The notes under the pieces are model-generated. The model was not told the origin of the DNA. It did no database searches and was given only the letters and a program-made list of their open reading frames with translations. DNA of 64,000 nt. Origin: Metridium senile (taxonomy: Eukaryota > Cnidaria > Anthozoa > Actiniaria > Metridiidae). Location of the stretch: assembly GCA_949775045.1 (NCBI GenBank), contig OX459107.1, positions 9,171,250-9,235,249 on the forward strand, written 5' to 3'. A program made the position numbers and the translations under genes. Of the stretch, positions 34,520 to 44,749 are shown piece after piece. Within the stretch, counting starts at the first letter, position 1. Each line of letters starts with the position of its first letter.

Positions 34520-34845
34520 CTGGTTTATTATTATTTATTTATTTATTTATTTAACAATTCGCCAAGGCAGGTAAGATTACAAAAGAACATGACGTCCCCT
34601 ACTAGGTAAAATTACCCTATCCTATGCCCTAAGAGTAATAAAAGACCCAACCCACTTACACGCACCCCCGTGCTACAAAAGAGAGACAAAAGAAAAAAAA
34701 AATACATAGGAAAAAAAACAAAAACATATTTTTAACATTTACAATTATTGAAAGGATTTGGACGACGACATTTTACACAAACTAATTTAAATGAACGGAT
34801 GTCGTCAGGATCAAAAACATTAGAGAGCCGAGTGAAGAAAAAAGA
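34520..34845 (-). mobile_element. Possible LINE 3' end with (AAAT)n tail
   Basis: Read on the minus strand the segment ends GGCGAATTGTTAAATAAATA and runs into AAAT repeats, the form of a LINE or SINE tail. No coding part is left. It would lie in the 3' UTR or flank of the secreted-peptide gene. Confidence 0.4.
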
Positions 34846-34884
34846 AAAATAATTTTTTAATTTGTCGATTATTAATTGTTGTTG

Positions 34885-37800
34885 TCATTCAGGGTTGTTG
34901 TTGTCATTATCGTCAGCACCAATCTCGGCATATTTAAATTTCTTGTATGCATTCAGCAGTTGTTTGTTGACTTCAGGTGCACCTTTGCCAGAACGTAAAC
35001 TTTCATCTCCAGATCTTCTTCGTCGTCGTCTTCTTCGCCAGCCCTCGCTGAAGAAAAATATAAATAATGAAATAAGAATAAATGAATGAATGAATGAATG
35101 AATAAATAAATAAATAAATAAGTATATAAATAGAAAAATAAGTAAATAAATAAAACGATTAAATTATTAATTATTATTTAATGCCATAGGCATAACTGAG
35201 ACATGGCTAAAAGAATCTAGTCATTTTGTTGACATTGAAAATTATGATTTTATTCACAGTCATAGAAAAGATCGAACTGGTGGTGGTGTTGGTCTATACT
35301 TATCAATTAATTTAGACTATAAAATACGCTCAGATTTAAAATTCAAAAGCTCAGAAACCACAGATTCTTTGTTTGTTGAGGTTATAGTCCCAAAGGGAAA
35401 AAACATTATAATTGGAGTCATTTATAGGCCACCAAATGAGAATTTACAATCTTTTGTAAAAGAGTTTAACGAAGTTATTGATAAGATCGGAAAGGAAAAC
35501 AAACAATGCTACCTAATGGGTGATTTCAACGTAAATCTCATGAATTACCATATCAATAATCTAACAGGCGAGTTTTTAGATGGAATGTATTCTAATTTAT
35601 TATGTCCTTTGATTAATCGTCCCACGAGAATTACTTCACACACTGCAACCCTTATCGATAATATTTTAACAAATAACATCGATTCTCAAATGGTCAATGG
35701 CCTCCTCTTTTCGGATATATCTGATCATCTTCCAATTTTCTCAATATATTTTGATGATAATCCAAATTACACTCAAGATAACTGTATAGATACTTTTAGA
35801 GATAAGAGTAAAAAAAATATCAAGAAATTCAAAGAAACGATCGTAAACAATGATTGGTCATTAATAAACAGTCTTAGTGATCCAACAGAAGCCTATGACA
35901 AATTAAGTGATGACTTCACCAACATTTTTAAAGACTGCTTCCCTATAAAGAAAAGAACTAAGAAATACAAAATTCATAAGCCATGGATCTCCAACGGTCT
36001 CTTAAAATCAATAAAAACTAAAAGCAAGCTCTATAGGCAATATATTCATCATCCGAATACAGCTAGTGAAATGAAGTATAAAAAATATAAAAATAAACTT
36101 ACTTGGACATTAAGATTCGCTAAACGACTATACTATGACAAAAAATTTGAAGAAAATAAAACAAACATCAAGCAAACATGGAAGTATTTAAACGATATTA
36201 TTAATAGAAAGAAAAGCAAATCTAAGATAAACACAGTTTTTAAACAAGGTAATAATGAAATATCGGATCCATTGGAAATTGCAAATGGTTTTTGTCATTA
36301 TTTCAGCAATATAGGCTCCAACTTAGCTAAGAATATTCCGGTATCGTTATCCTCCTCTATTGAGTCATATCTTACAGGAGAATTCTCAAATACTATGTTC
36401 TTAGAGCCTGTTACTGAAAATGAAGTTATAAAAATTACCAAGGAATTTAACAGTGGGAAAGCGGCTGGTCATGATAACATTTCGATGTCCATGATACAGC
36501 ATACTATTGAAATCATTTCAAAACCATTAACACATATAATCAATTTATCTTTCACTTCTGGTTCTGTACCTGATCACTTGAAGATATCTCGAGTTATTCC
36601 GTTGTTTAAATCAGGTGATAAGTCTATATTTAGCAACTATAGACCAATTTCTGTACTTCCTGCCTTTTCAAAAATATTAGAAAGAGCATTTTACAATCGT
36701 CTATCAAATTATTTGAATAAGTTTAATATCCTATGTAACAATCAGTATGGCTTTAGAAAAGGTTATTCAACTTCGTTTGCTCTAATCGACCTACATGAAA
36801 AAATATCTACTGCACTTGATAGTAAAGAGCTTGCAGCTGGAATCTTCTTAGATCTCTCCAAAGCATTCGATACTGTGAATTATGAAATTCTTTACAAAAA
36901 ATTAGAACATTATGGAGTTCGTGGAATTTCACTAAATTGGATAAAAAGCTATCTCTCTAACAGATTTCAATTTGTCCATTTTAATAATTCTGTTTCTACT
37001 CTGACACCTATTACTTGTGGAGTACCCCAGGGGTCTATCTTAGGCCCGTTATTGTTCTTAATTTATATCAATGATATTTGTAATGTTTCATCGGTAGCCA
37101 AACTTATTCTATTTGCTGACGACACAAATCTTTTCTTTTCGCATAAGGACCCAAATCATCTCATGGACTTAGTAAATCAAGAAATCCTCAAATTCTCGCA
37201 TTGGCTGATGGTAAATAAATTATCGCTAAATATTGATAAAACAAAGTTTATAGTATTTAGACCTCAACAAAAACAGGTTTCTGTGGAGTTTCGAGTGAAC
37301 ATAAACGGCAAAGAAATTAAACAAGCTAAAGAAACAGTTTTTTTAGGAATTATTATAGACGAACACCTAACTTGGAAATCGCACATTGCCCATGTTGCAA
37401 ATAAGGTTTCCAAGTCGATTGGTATAATTCGTAAATCTAGTTTTTATCTTAACAAATCATCCTTACGTACTTTATATCATTCTATGATTTATCCTTATTT
37501 ACAGTATTGTAATCAAGTCTGGGCAAGTACATATCCAACAAATCTTTCTAGATTAGTCATTTTACAAAAAAAAATCATCAGGATTATTAATAAGAGTGAT
37601 TACTATGCTCATACTAGCCCATTATTCAAAGATTTGTATTTATTGAAATTTTATGATATCCAAAAGCTCCAAATATGTCAATTTATGTTTTCCCATAGAA
37701 ATAATATTTTACCAAAAAAATTCCAAGATATGTTCACTTTAAATAATCAATTCCATAGTTATAATACCAGATCAAAAAATTTGCTTCGTGTACCACTAGT

Positions 37801-38656
37801 AAGAACTAAACTTCGTCAATTTTCTATCAGTTACCAAGGTCCCTCAATCTTTAATTCTCTTACTGATGAAATCAAACAAAGCAGTGCTTATTCTACATTC
37901 ACCAAGAAATTAAGATCTTATATTATTTCTGGTTATGGAGATTAGGCATTGGCTTATTTATTTAGTGTAAATAGCTAGGTATATATGTGAATATGTACAG
38001 TTGTATCATATGTGTATATAAACTGTATGTATGTACATATGTGTCTATATTATATTATTTTGTACTATATTATATTGTAAATTTATTCTAACGCCATCAT
38101 GTAATTATTGGCAGTATAACCAAATTGTATATATAGAGGAGATCTGATGTTATTAATAAGCCTTTTGGCTTTCTATCAGATATCCTCGCCATTTTTATAT
38201 AAACTTTTTTCATGTATATAGTCTGTAAGTTTAATTATTACGATTAATGGCAAATAAACTGTTATACTGTTATACTGTTATTAATTTAGTGAAAAAAATA
38301 AGCACATTTGCAAAATTAATTAATTAAAGTTAAAAAAAATCATATATTTAAACACTTATTGACTGGGACCTCTATTGACTGGCAAAGCATTATGTTTTGT
38401 GGTCCAGAGACCCCAGATGTTTTATGTTTCTTGTACTTTCAATGACTTTGATACGCGGTTTTGTTATTTTCCGGTAATTTATTTTTGCACGCTGACAGCC
38501 GTTGCCGCGGGAAGATCAAAACTTGTTCACGTTCACGTGATACCTTCTCGCCTAATCAGAGTACGAGAAAAATAAGCTTTAAAAGTTGTCCTACCTTTCG
38601 TGAAGCGTTGTTAGGAGAAGAGCCAATAAAACCAACACAACCAAGGAACGGTTCAT
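34885..38656 (-). CDS. Small secreted arginine-rich peptide precursor (novel)
   Basis: Not recognised as a known family. Coding exons are 38656-38595 and 35047-34885. They join in phase 2 (AG|C) into 74 residues. The first exon opens after a T-rich acceptor at 38675 and encodes a clear signal peptide starting MNRSLVVLVLLALLLTT. The second starts after acceptor TTTTTCTTCAG and encodes EGW, eight arginines in a row, then SGDESLRSGKG, a lysine-rich amphipathic-looking stretch (LLNAYKKFKY) and an acidic, Asn-rich end before TGA. There is no cysteine. A non-coding first exon with a TATA box lies upstream near 39.6 kb. The mature chain is strongly charge-segregated: basic first, acidic last. It could be an antimicrobial-type or signalling peptide; the Arg run could also be a processing site. 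Function is unknown. Confidence 0.72.
35182..38283 (+). mobile_element. 5'-truncated non-LTR retrotransposon (Jockey/CR1/L2-like group)
   Basis: The element begins inside an endonuclease domain near 35183 and ends after short repeats of ATACTGTT at about 38283, as expected for a LINE copied from its 3' end. The 3' UTR holds a hairpin-like block around 38139-38190. It lies in the last intron of the secreted-peptide gene, in the opposite orientation. The single long ORF has no internal stop, so the insertion looks fairly young. Confidence 0.9.
35183..37945 (+). CDS. LINE ORF2 fragment: apurinic endonuclease (partial) and reverse transcriptase
   Basis: Open for 920 codons to TAG at 37943. No ATG is needed at the left end because the element is truncated; the frame is open only to 35171, where unrelated DNA gives a stop. 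The N-terminal part keeps endonuclease landmarks ITETWL, DRTGGGVGLY, GDFNVNL and SDHLPI. The reverse transcriptase shows SGKAAGHDNIS, FLDLSKAFDTVN, GVPQGSILGPLLF and the catalytic FADD. The C-terminal region ends with SIFNSL and KKLRSYI motifs found in this LINE group. It would copy LINE RNA at a nicked target; expression of this truncated copy is doubtful. Confidence 0.9.
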   Translation, partial: AIGITETWLKESSHFVDIENYDFIHSHRKDRTGGGVGLYLSINLDYKIRSDLKFKSSETTDSLFVEVIVPKGKNIIIGVIYRPPNENLQSFVKEFNEVIDKIGKENKQCYLMGDFNVNLMNYHINNLTGEFLDGMYSNLLCPLINRPTRITSHTATLIDNILTNNIDSQMVNGLLFSDISDHLPIFSIYFDDNPNYTQDNCIDTFRDKSKKNIKKFKETIVNNDWSLINSLSDPTEAYDKLSDDFTNIFKDCFPIKKRTKKYKIHKPWISNGLLKSIKTKSKLYRQYIHHPNTASEMKYKKYKNKLTWTLRFAKRLYYDKKFEENKTNIKQTWKYLNDIINRKKSKSKINTVFKQGNNEISDPLEIANGFCHYFSNIGSNLAKNIPVSLSSSIESYLTGEFSNTMFLEPVTENEVIKITKEFNSGKAAGHDNISMSMIQHTIEIISKPLTHIINLSFTSGSVPDHLKISRVIPLFKSGDKSIFSNYRPISVLPAFSKILERAFYNRLSNYLNKFNILCNNQYGFRKGYSTSFALIDLHEKISTALDSKELAAGIFLDLSKAFDTVNYEILYKKLEHYGVRGISLNWIKSYLSNRFQFVHFNNSVSTLTPITCGVPQGSILGPLLFLIYINDICNVSSVAKLILFADDTNLFFSHKDPNHLMDLVNQEILKFSHWLMVNKLSLNIDKTKFIVFRPQQKQVSVEFRVNINGKEIKQAKETVFLGIIIDEHLTWKSHIAHVANKVSKSIGIIRKSSFYLNKSSLRTLYHSMIYPYLQYCNQVWASTYPTNLSRLVILQKKIIRIINKSDYYAHTSPLFKDLYLLKFYDIQKLQICQFMFSHRNNILPKKFQDMFTLNNQFHSYNTRSKNLLRVPLVRTKLRQFSISYQGPSIFNSLTDEIKQSSAYSTFTKKLRSYIISGYGD

Positions 38657-38892
38657 TATATGTCTTTTAAAATACTGCAAAAAAAAAAAAAAAAAAAAAA
38701 ACAATAAACGTTTTAGCAAACTTCTATCTTCGGCAGCATAATAACAACAACAACAAAAAAAAAACAATAGGACAAGAAGGAGAAGAAGAAGACGACAACT
38801 ATGGAAGCGAGATTGCCATTGATCTTAATTTTCATCATTTTAGACTAATAAATTGGTCGCGCTATATGAGCAGCTATTTTTAAAAATAGCAA

Positions 38893-39052
38893 TAGTCCTT
38901 TTCACAGTTCCCTTCAGTGACCACCAATAATAGTTCAAAGTCGAGGTTCGCGTTGTTGCGCATAGAAAAACTATAATTCATCATGCGCAACAACGCGAAC
39001 ATCGACTTGGAACTATCATTCGTGGTCACTAAACGGAACTGTGAAAATGACT
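38893..39052. mobile_element. TIR element, family B relative with different interior
   Basis: Ends TAGTCCTTTTCACAGTTCC and GGAACTGTGAAAATGAC match family B, but the interior is a long hairpin (GTGACCACCAATAATAGTTC; GCGTTGTTGCGCATAG and complements). It lies in the first intron of the secreted-peptide gene. Confidence 0.85.
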
Positions 39053-39054
39053 TT

Positions 39055-39233
39055 ATCGATCACAGCTTTCTCGCTGCAACTCCAAATAGGCTTAAACTTT
39101 AGGCTACAGAAAATCGCAGCGAGTTGCACTAAACTTCGAGCATGTTCAAAGTTGTGCGACAAAGCTGTGATAACGACAGCGCCATTGAAATCACTACTCA
39201 ATATCGCGCGACAAAATTGGTAAAACAGGTGTT
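39055..39233. repeat. Dispersed repeat shared with 3781-3890 and 49560-49665
   Basis: Contains GAAAATCGCAGCGAGTTGCA and AATATCGCGCGACAAAATTG; the order CGACAAAGCTGTGATAACGA / GCCATTGAAATCACTACTCA recurs at 49580-49640. Confidence 0.65.
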
Positions 39234-39580
39234 TACCCCTGAAATTTGCGGCAAAATCGAGAGTACTGGGGGGAAATGATATTTTTAAAACGCATTTCAG
39301 CCCTAACTAGCCCTTTTTAAGCTGCTAATGCATCTCAAATCGACTGAGCTTACTTAAACCTTAGACTTTATTATTTTGTTGAATTTCAAGCAAAATCTCT
39401 TCACACAAAAGTCTACAATACTAGCCTCTAAAACAGTTCCGACTTAACGCAAAAACGAGTTGATGTTCGATGGAGAAGTGTTAGTCGAGAGTAAATAAAA
39501 TAGATACCAAAAAACATCTTTCATTGAAAATTTTGCGTAAAAGTAAGAACTAGTAAAAGTAAGTCAAGCAGTTTACTTAC

Positions 39581-39655
39581 CGGTGATGAAGTACGTGTTT
39601 GTCCGAGCTGCAACAATTCTAAACTTTCCCTTCGCTCTCGCTCTCTTTTATAGTG
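39581..39655 (-). promoter_or_regulatory. TATA promoter and non-coding first exon of the secreted-peptide gene
   Basis: On the minus strand TATAAAAG lies at 39652-39645. About 30 bases downstream a transcript could start near 39620, giving a short exon without ATG that ends at 39581 with the strong donor CACCG|GTAAGT. The next acceptor in the same orientation (38675) opens the signal-peptide exon. The start site is inferred from spacing only. Confidence 0.55.
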
Positions 39656-39903
39656 GACTTATTTTAGTTTGCTTTTGTTTTCCTTTCAAAAACATTGAAA
39701 ACAACTATTCAGTTTACATTCCAGTGAACTCGGGCTCTTTGAACTCTCGGGTCCTTTTGTAATTTTCTTTTTTCAAAGGCCTAAACATAAGGTTATATAA
39801 CCTTATTATACTATTATGTAGTTTCTTTGCAGTAATTGGCCATATGTTTTGACATTTCGAGTTGAAAGTGCGATATTTTGCATTTTTAAAACTACGAATT
39901 GTT

Positions 39904-40024
39904 AGGGGCTGTTTATATGAAAGCGAGTTGTCCCTGCTAGCCGGGATAACTGTTTTGTGTCCCCCGGGGAATATAAAACAAAAGAGTTATCTCGGCTAGC
40001 AGGGACAACTCGCCTTCATATAAA
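39904..40024. mobile_element. TIR element
   Basis: Arms GGGCTGTTTATATGAAAGCG and CGCCTTCATATAAA; both hold GAGTTGTCCCTGCTAGCCG or its complement. About 120 bases. Confidence 0.88.
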
Positions 40025-40465
40025 AAATGCAATGTTTAGGTCTAGATTCAAACGATTTCACAAAGGTTGCTTGCATTAAATATCAGGACTGGCTGTTGTA
40101 TTAGAATTAATAGTTATTACTGATAGAACGAAAGAACAAGATTGCCATATTTATTTACTCTAAATGTACGTGCCCCATGCACGCAAAGCTCATTAGCATG
40201 AGTTACATCACTCTATTGAAACACTAGTCTAAATGGGCGTAATCAAACGACCGCAGCTCATACAGTTCGTGAAGTGAAATAAATGGAAAAAACTTGTCAG
40301 AGTTATAGCACAAGGACTGCATTTTGTCATGAAAACGGCTTTTTCACATGAAAACGATTATTTCACTAAAATCATCCAAGATCAAAAAAGGGTGATTTTT
40401 ACTATTGAAAAACAGGGACAGGAAGCCCGACACTAATAACGGCTGCGAGGGAGACTAAGGTTTAT
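40025..40465. other. Intergenic; nothing recognised
   Basis: No gene or repeat that can be supported. Confidence 0.5.
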
Positions 40466-40644
40466 TTAGCCTGCAGAGCAGGCGTTCTTTTGGCTTTTTG
40501 GAGAATTTAGGATCTTGGTCTTCCTGTGTTACTTTTTTGACCGCGCGAAATATGGAGCTTAGCCCAAAATGGAGTGTTCAACACAGGAAGCACAACACCC
40601 GATTTTCCCCAAAAATTCGAAAGAACGCCTGTTTTGAAGGCTAA
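40466..40644. mobile_element. TIR element, family D copy 2
   Basis: Left end TTAGCCTGCAGAGCAGGCGT, right end GAACGCCTGTTTTGAAGGCTAA; interior with inverted CTTCCTGTGTT/AACACAGGAAG, as in the copy at 29631. Confidence 0.88.
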
Positions 40645-40797
40645 GGTTTATTATCAAGATGAACACTTCTGGTTATGAACTTCTGATAAACTATGTTTAC
40701 ACCCTGTAGCCTTATTTAGTCATTCATCCTTTTAATAAACCGTTTATATAAACTCATGATTTAATTTGATAGATATTGAATTTAACTGATATTACTG

Positions 40798-41029
40798 CCC
40801 CATTCACACAAAAACCTGTTTAGTTAAACTGAGCTTTTATTAAACAAAATGTTTAGAGACTAGAAAGCTTCAATATAATTATTTTATCTCTAATCTGTTC
40901 AGTACAATATGAATGTATATGTATTATTTCATCAAAAGTGAACAATGTTTGTAAATAATTTTCTTAACCTGTTTAGTTATACTTCTTTAAAACATGTTTA
41001 AGCTATAGTGTGAACGGGGTTAAACGTTT
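40798..41029. mobile_element. TIR element
   Basis: CCCCATTCACACAAAAACCTG at the left end and TATAGTGTGAACGGGG at the right, with inverted GTTTAGTTA-type subterminal blocks. Almost touches the next element. Confidence 0.7.
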
Positions 41030-41035
41030 TAGAGT

Positions 41036-41288
41036 GCAAACAATATAAACGTTAAACACAAAAACTAATTAGTCAAAATCTAGTAGAAATTAGTGAAAAA
41101 TAGTCGAAGCGTGAATAGACTAAATTTAGTGTGCACATGCAATCAGCCAAGTGTCCTAGCTAGCGCACAATACGCATTCGCGGTTCAGTGATCACACTAA
41201 ATTAACAATAGACTAATTTAGTGAAATTTAGCAAAATTAGTTTTGGTTTAATGATGTTTCACGGTTCTATATTGTTTGCACTCTAAAC
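41036..41288. mobile_element. TIR element
   Basis: TTTTAGAGTGCAAACAATAT at the left end and ATATTGTTTGCACTCTAAA at the right. The interior is rich in AATTTAGTG/CACTAAATT. Confidence 0.85.
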
Positions 41289-42330
41289 AATGCACGTATT
41301 AAGTTAATTGAGATTTCAATAGCAACGTAAACAAATATCTGTTAACAACAGTTTTCCCTAAATAGCTTTTGATTCGGGGATACCTGCGCGGAAAAGCCGG
41401 TGAACAGATTGGTTATATACTACACAGTGTAGTACACGTAATGGGAAAGTAAACGGTGTTTTCGGTCCCGGAAACTGAGGTTTTTTAGTTTTTGAGGATT
41501 TTTTACGATTTAAAGTAGTTTCGAGGACTATTTTGTATGTATTTTTTTTTGTTTGGTAGAGTATCGTTCATTGATCCGCGACTCGATCATCGTCGCTTCG
41601 CGTTTCAATAGCTCGTCGCGTCGCGACTCGTATTGTTCCCTATAAAAGAAAATAAGCCCCTCTGGAACCAGGGTACACATCAGACTTCAGATTTTTGACA
41701 ACAGGGGTTTATCGTTTACGTGTGGACAGCGAAAACGGATTTTTGAATACGATGACGTCAGAGCTGCAATCCAGTCATGCGTGCGCCTTATTGATTGTAT
41801 GGGAGCATTGATAATATTTTTATCATCCATGATGGAAGCTAGTGTTTTCGAATCGTTTTCGTATATACTTGCATGTGGCCGGGTAAATATACTATTCGAA
41901 TACACCCGCTACGTGTGTACGCGGATCTTTTTGAATACGGAGAAAAAAAACCCTCCGTTTTCACACCGATACACGGATACGTGGAACCATAGTTAATAGA
42001 GGGGTGGAACAAGGCCTTGTATACCTGTCGTCAGATTCCTTTGATGATCATTTCGTGTTCTGCAAGGAACACCCGAATAATGGAGTATTTTTAAGCTTAT
42101 TAAATCTGATTTGTTTATTTGCATTAAAACCTTTCTACAATCAGTGGAGTGTATACCTGGCAAACATTTTTTTAAAGGACTATCAAGTTGTTATAGAAAC
42201 GCCATGTAAAAAACCGGTCCCTATGAATAAAATATGAACAAACCCGTTAACACCAAGCCATTCACTTTGTCATAAACAGTAAAGTTATTTTGACTTGACA
42301 GTGATCACTGGAGATCATAGTCAAAACATC
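41289..42330. other. 5' flank of the fucosyltransferase gene
   Basis: 41566-41640 repeats CGCGACTCG and TCGTCGC phrases. 41700-41990 has a weak inverted relation (AACGGATTTTTGAATACG and CGGATCTTTTTGAATACGGA). No promoter motif is certain. Confidence 0.4.
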
Positions 42331-43548
42331 ATGTTCCGAAGATTAGCGAAAAACTCCAAAATATTGTTAGTAGTATTTCTAAGTATTTTACTCTCAGCTC
42401 TACTGAGTACATACATCTTTTCTATCGTAGATTTTAAACACGTTGGTAGAACAGATAACTATGATATAGACGTAGCGGAGTTCTACATGAAGAGAGAACT
42501 GCGAAACGTGAAGCTGATTTTATTCTACACTAGGTTTTTTCAAGAAGTATGGAATGATGACATTTCGCTTGGGTCTCGTCGAACACCGCTATTACCCGGT
42601 AGGGCGGCGTTTGAACAATGCCATCATAAACAATGCGAAATAACCTATAGTCAAGATTTGTTTACGATAGCGGACGCCGTAGGCTTTCATGGTCCTGATA
42701 TTGGTGAAAACATAACTTTACCGAACAGAACGCGAGCGGAACAGATATGGTTTTATTACATGATGGAAAATCCTGTAAATTATAACATAAGTGATAATTT
42801 GAATGGGATATTCAATTGGACAATGACATATCGAAAGAAATCAGAAATCTACGCTCCTTATGGTATTTACATGCCTCGAGGATTGGATAAAGACAGCGGT
42901 GAAATAGATCTGGAATACAAGGACCTTCTTGTCGCATGGATGGTTAGTAATTGTAGAGGTGAAGAAAGAAATCAATATGTTATGAAACTAAGGAAACACA
43001 TACAAGTCGACATATATGGATACTGCGGGTTTTTGAAATGTCCTTATCCACGCCGGTCACTATCATGTAGACTTATGTTAAAGAGATACAAATTTTACTT
43101 GGCCTTTGAGAATGGCAATTGTGACGAATATATTACTGAAAAATACTGGGAAAATGCTATTGCTAATGACGTCATTCCTATCGTAATGGGTGGTGGTAAT
43201 GATTTAAAATCATTAATCCCCAATTCTTATATTAATGTTAGAGACTTCAAATCACCACAGGAATTAGCTTCATATTTGATATACCTAGATAAAAATGATT
43301 TTGCTTATTTGCAGTATTTTAAATGGAAACGGTTGTATAAACTTGTTCCTCTGAACAAAGCTTGTGCGATGTGCGCTGCGTTGCACAATAAAGACTTACA
43401 CCACCCCCCGCGGATGATTATGAATATGAGAGAATGGTGGAGTAAAAAGGACTGTCGGCCTTTGAATCTTATAAATATAACAGAAAAGATTCCAAATGAT
43501 TTAACTTTGAACAAGACTAGTTTAAGTTTCCAAATGTCAATTTTGTAA
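42331..43548 (+). CDS. Alpha-1,3-fucosyltransferase, GT10 family
   Basis: Single-exon type II Golgi enzyme of 405 residues that would transfer fucose from GDP-fucose to N-acetylglucosamine in glycans. The frame is open further upstream, but the first ATG is at 42331 (MFRRLAKNSK); the codon at 42295 is TTG and is not a credible start. A short cytoplasmic basic stretch is followed by a membrane segment at about residues 10-33. The GT10 donor-binding motif is intact at about 253-277 (FYLAFENGNCDEYITEKYW). Several N-glycosylation motifs (NIT, NRT, NIS, NWT) lie in the stem and N-terminal half. The C-terminal CAMCAAL and KKDCRPL cysteines fit the family fold. Length is normal. Acceptor specificity cannot be read from sequence. 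Confidence 0.92.
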   Translation: MFRRLAKNSKILLVVFLSILLSALLSTYIFSIVDFKHVGRTDNYDIDVAEFYMKRELRNVKLILFYTRFFQEVWNDDISLGSRRTPLLPGRAAFEQCHHKQCEITYSQDLFTIADAVGFHGPDIGENITLPNRTRAEQIWFYYMMENPVNYNISDNLNGIFNWTMTYRKKSEIYAPYGIYMPRGLDKDSGEIDLEYKDLLVAWMVSNCRGEERNQYVMKLRKHIQVDIYGYCGFLKCPYPRRSLSCRLMLKRYKFYLAFENGNCDEYITEKYWENAIANDVIPIVMGGGNDLKSLIPNSYINVRDFKSPQELASYLIYLDKNDFAYLQYFKWKRLYKLVPLNKACAMCAALHNKDLHHPPRMIMNMREWWSKKDCRPLNLINITEKIPNDLTLNKTSLSFQMSIL

Positions 43549-44650
43549 CTGTTTTGCCGTTTGTAAATCTGATAGTTTGTAAGCAAAATACAAATACTAT
43601 AGATCAAGAAGCCCTCTCGTTACCAGGGAGGCTCGTATTAAACATGGTATATTTTGAACCTATTGATCCCGGATCATTTCGGAATTTTTGATCCCTGAGC
43701 CCAATTTCTTCAAAACTTTTGATCCTTGATCCCCGAATCACAAAAGTAACAAAGATATTTAAAATATATCTAGTATTTACAAGTATATATATGTAAATAT
43801 AATAATAAGTTATGTAATAACTATATCTACACAATAATCACTACACATAGTTTACACAAACCTTTATGAATTTTCTTTGTTTTATCAAAGGTTTCTTTAT
43901 CATTATTTTTTCTATTTTGTTAACGCGAAATTCTGACTGAATTCTTCGTGTACATCAGTTAGCGTGCTTTATTTATATATGCTTTATTTTATATAGTCAC
44001 AATAAAGTGTTTTGCAATGAAAGCGAAATTTCTTACCATTAGTCCATATCGTCGATGTATTTGTGCAGAGATGATGTTTCTTCTTCGTAACATATTGCTC
44101 CTTTGTAAGCTGAAGGACGCTGAAATTAAAATATATTCTTTCTTTTTCTCTCTCTGGCTCTCTTTCCATTTTCTTTCTGTGTCTCTTTTCTTTATAACTG
44201 TACATGTAAAGTTTTCACAACCAAAGTCTCTAAATGACTTTCCGAGATATGTTTGTGCCGGCTTGTGGTTGCAAACGCTCATCATGTCGTGCTCCTGGTC
44301 GTGGTTATCCAGCTAGCGGCGGGAGCGCGCGTGTGTGTTAAATTCGCAAAAAGAGCGGGAAAACGGAATCGGAAGTGACATCAAATACCAGTGAGGTCCC
44401 ACATAAACTATGGATATGAAGAGAAAAATGATTAATACTCACAGAAATATTCATCCTATACACAAGCTTAAAAGCGCATTTTTTTTCCAGATTAAACTAT
44501 TGAAGTGTAATTCCTCATATTTTCAAACATATTTTGAAATTGATATCAATAATTTTTGCTGGGAATCGAACCTAAATATGTTCGCCATTTTGTTAGAGTT
44601 TTGGGCTTCCTGTGCATAGTTGAAAAGAATTACCCAGAGTTCATTTCAGT
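43549..44650. other. Intergenic between fucosyltransferase and KANSL3
   Basis: 43650-43745 repeats TTTGATCCYTGAKCCC phrases as in the element at 20891. The KANSL3 promoter must lie in or near this stretch; no TATA box is evident. Confidence 0.5.
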
Positions 44651-44749
44651 ATGCGTAGCAGCAAGAAACACGAGGAACAAGTATGTCGGTTCAAAGCAAT
44701 CCAAGCAGAGCTGTTTTCGTCCGAAATCTCCAGTCTCTCGTCGACATAA
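44650..44749 (+). promoter_or_regulatory. Possible upstream ORF overlapping the KANSL3 start
   Basis: An ATG at 44651 opens a 32-codon frame ending at 44747-44749, overlapping the main ATG at 44683 in another frame. It lies just after an acceptor-like TTCATTTCAG (to 44649), so it would be in the mRNA if that splice is used or if transcription starts upstream. The main ATG has A at -3. Regulatory effect is inferred only. Confidence 0.3.

Noticed and set aside
42295..42330. Longer N-terminus of the fucosyltransferase
   Set aside because: The extension would start at TTG; the first ATG at 42331 fits a type II membrane protein.
43959..44316. Several 70-100-codon frames on both strands
   Set aside because: No domain, splice signal or composition bias supports them; they overlap each other in opposite directions.
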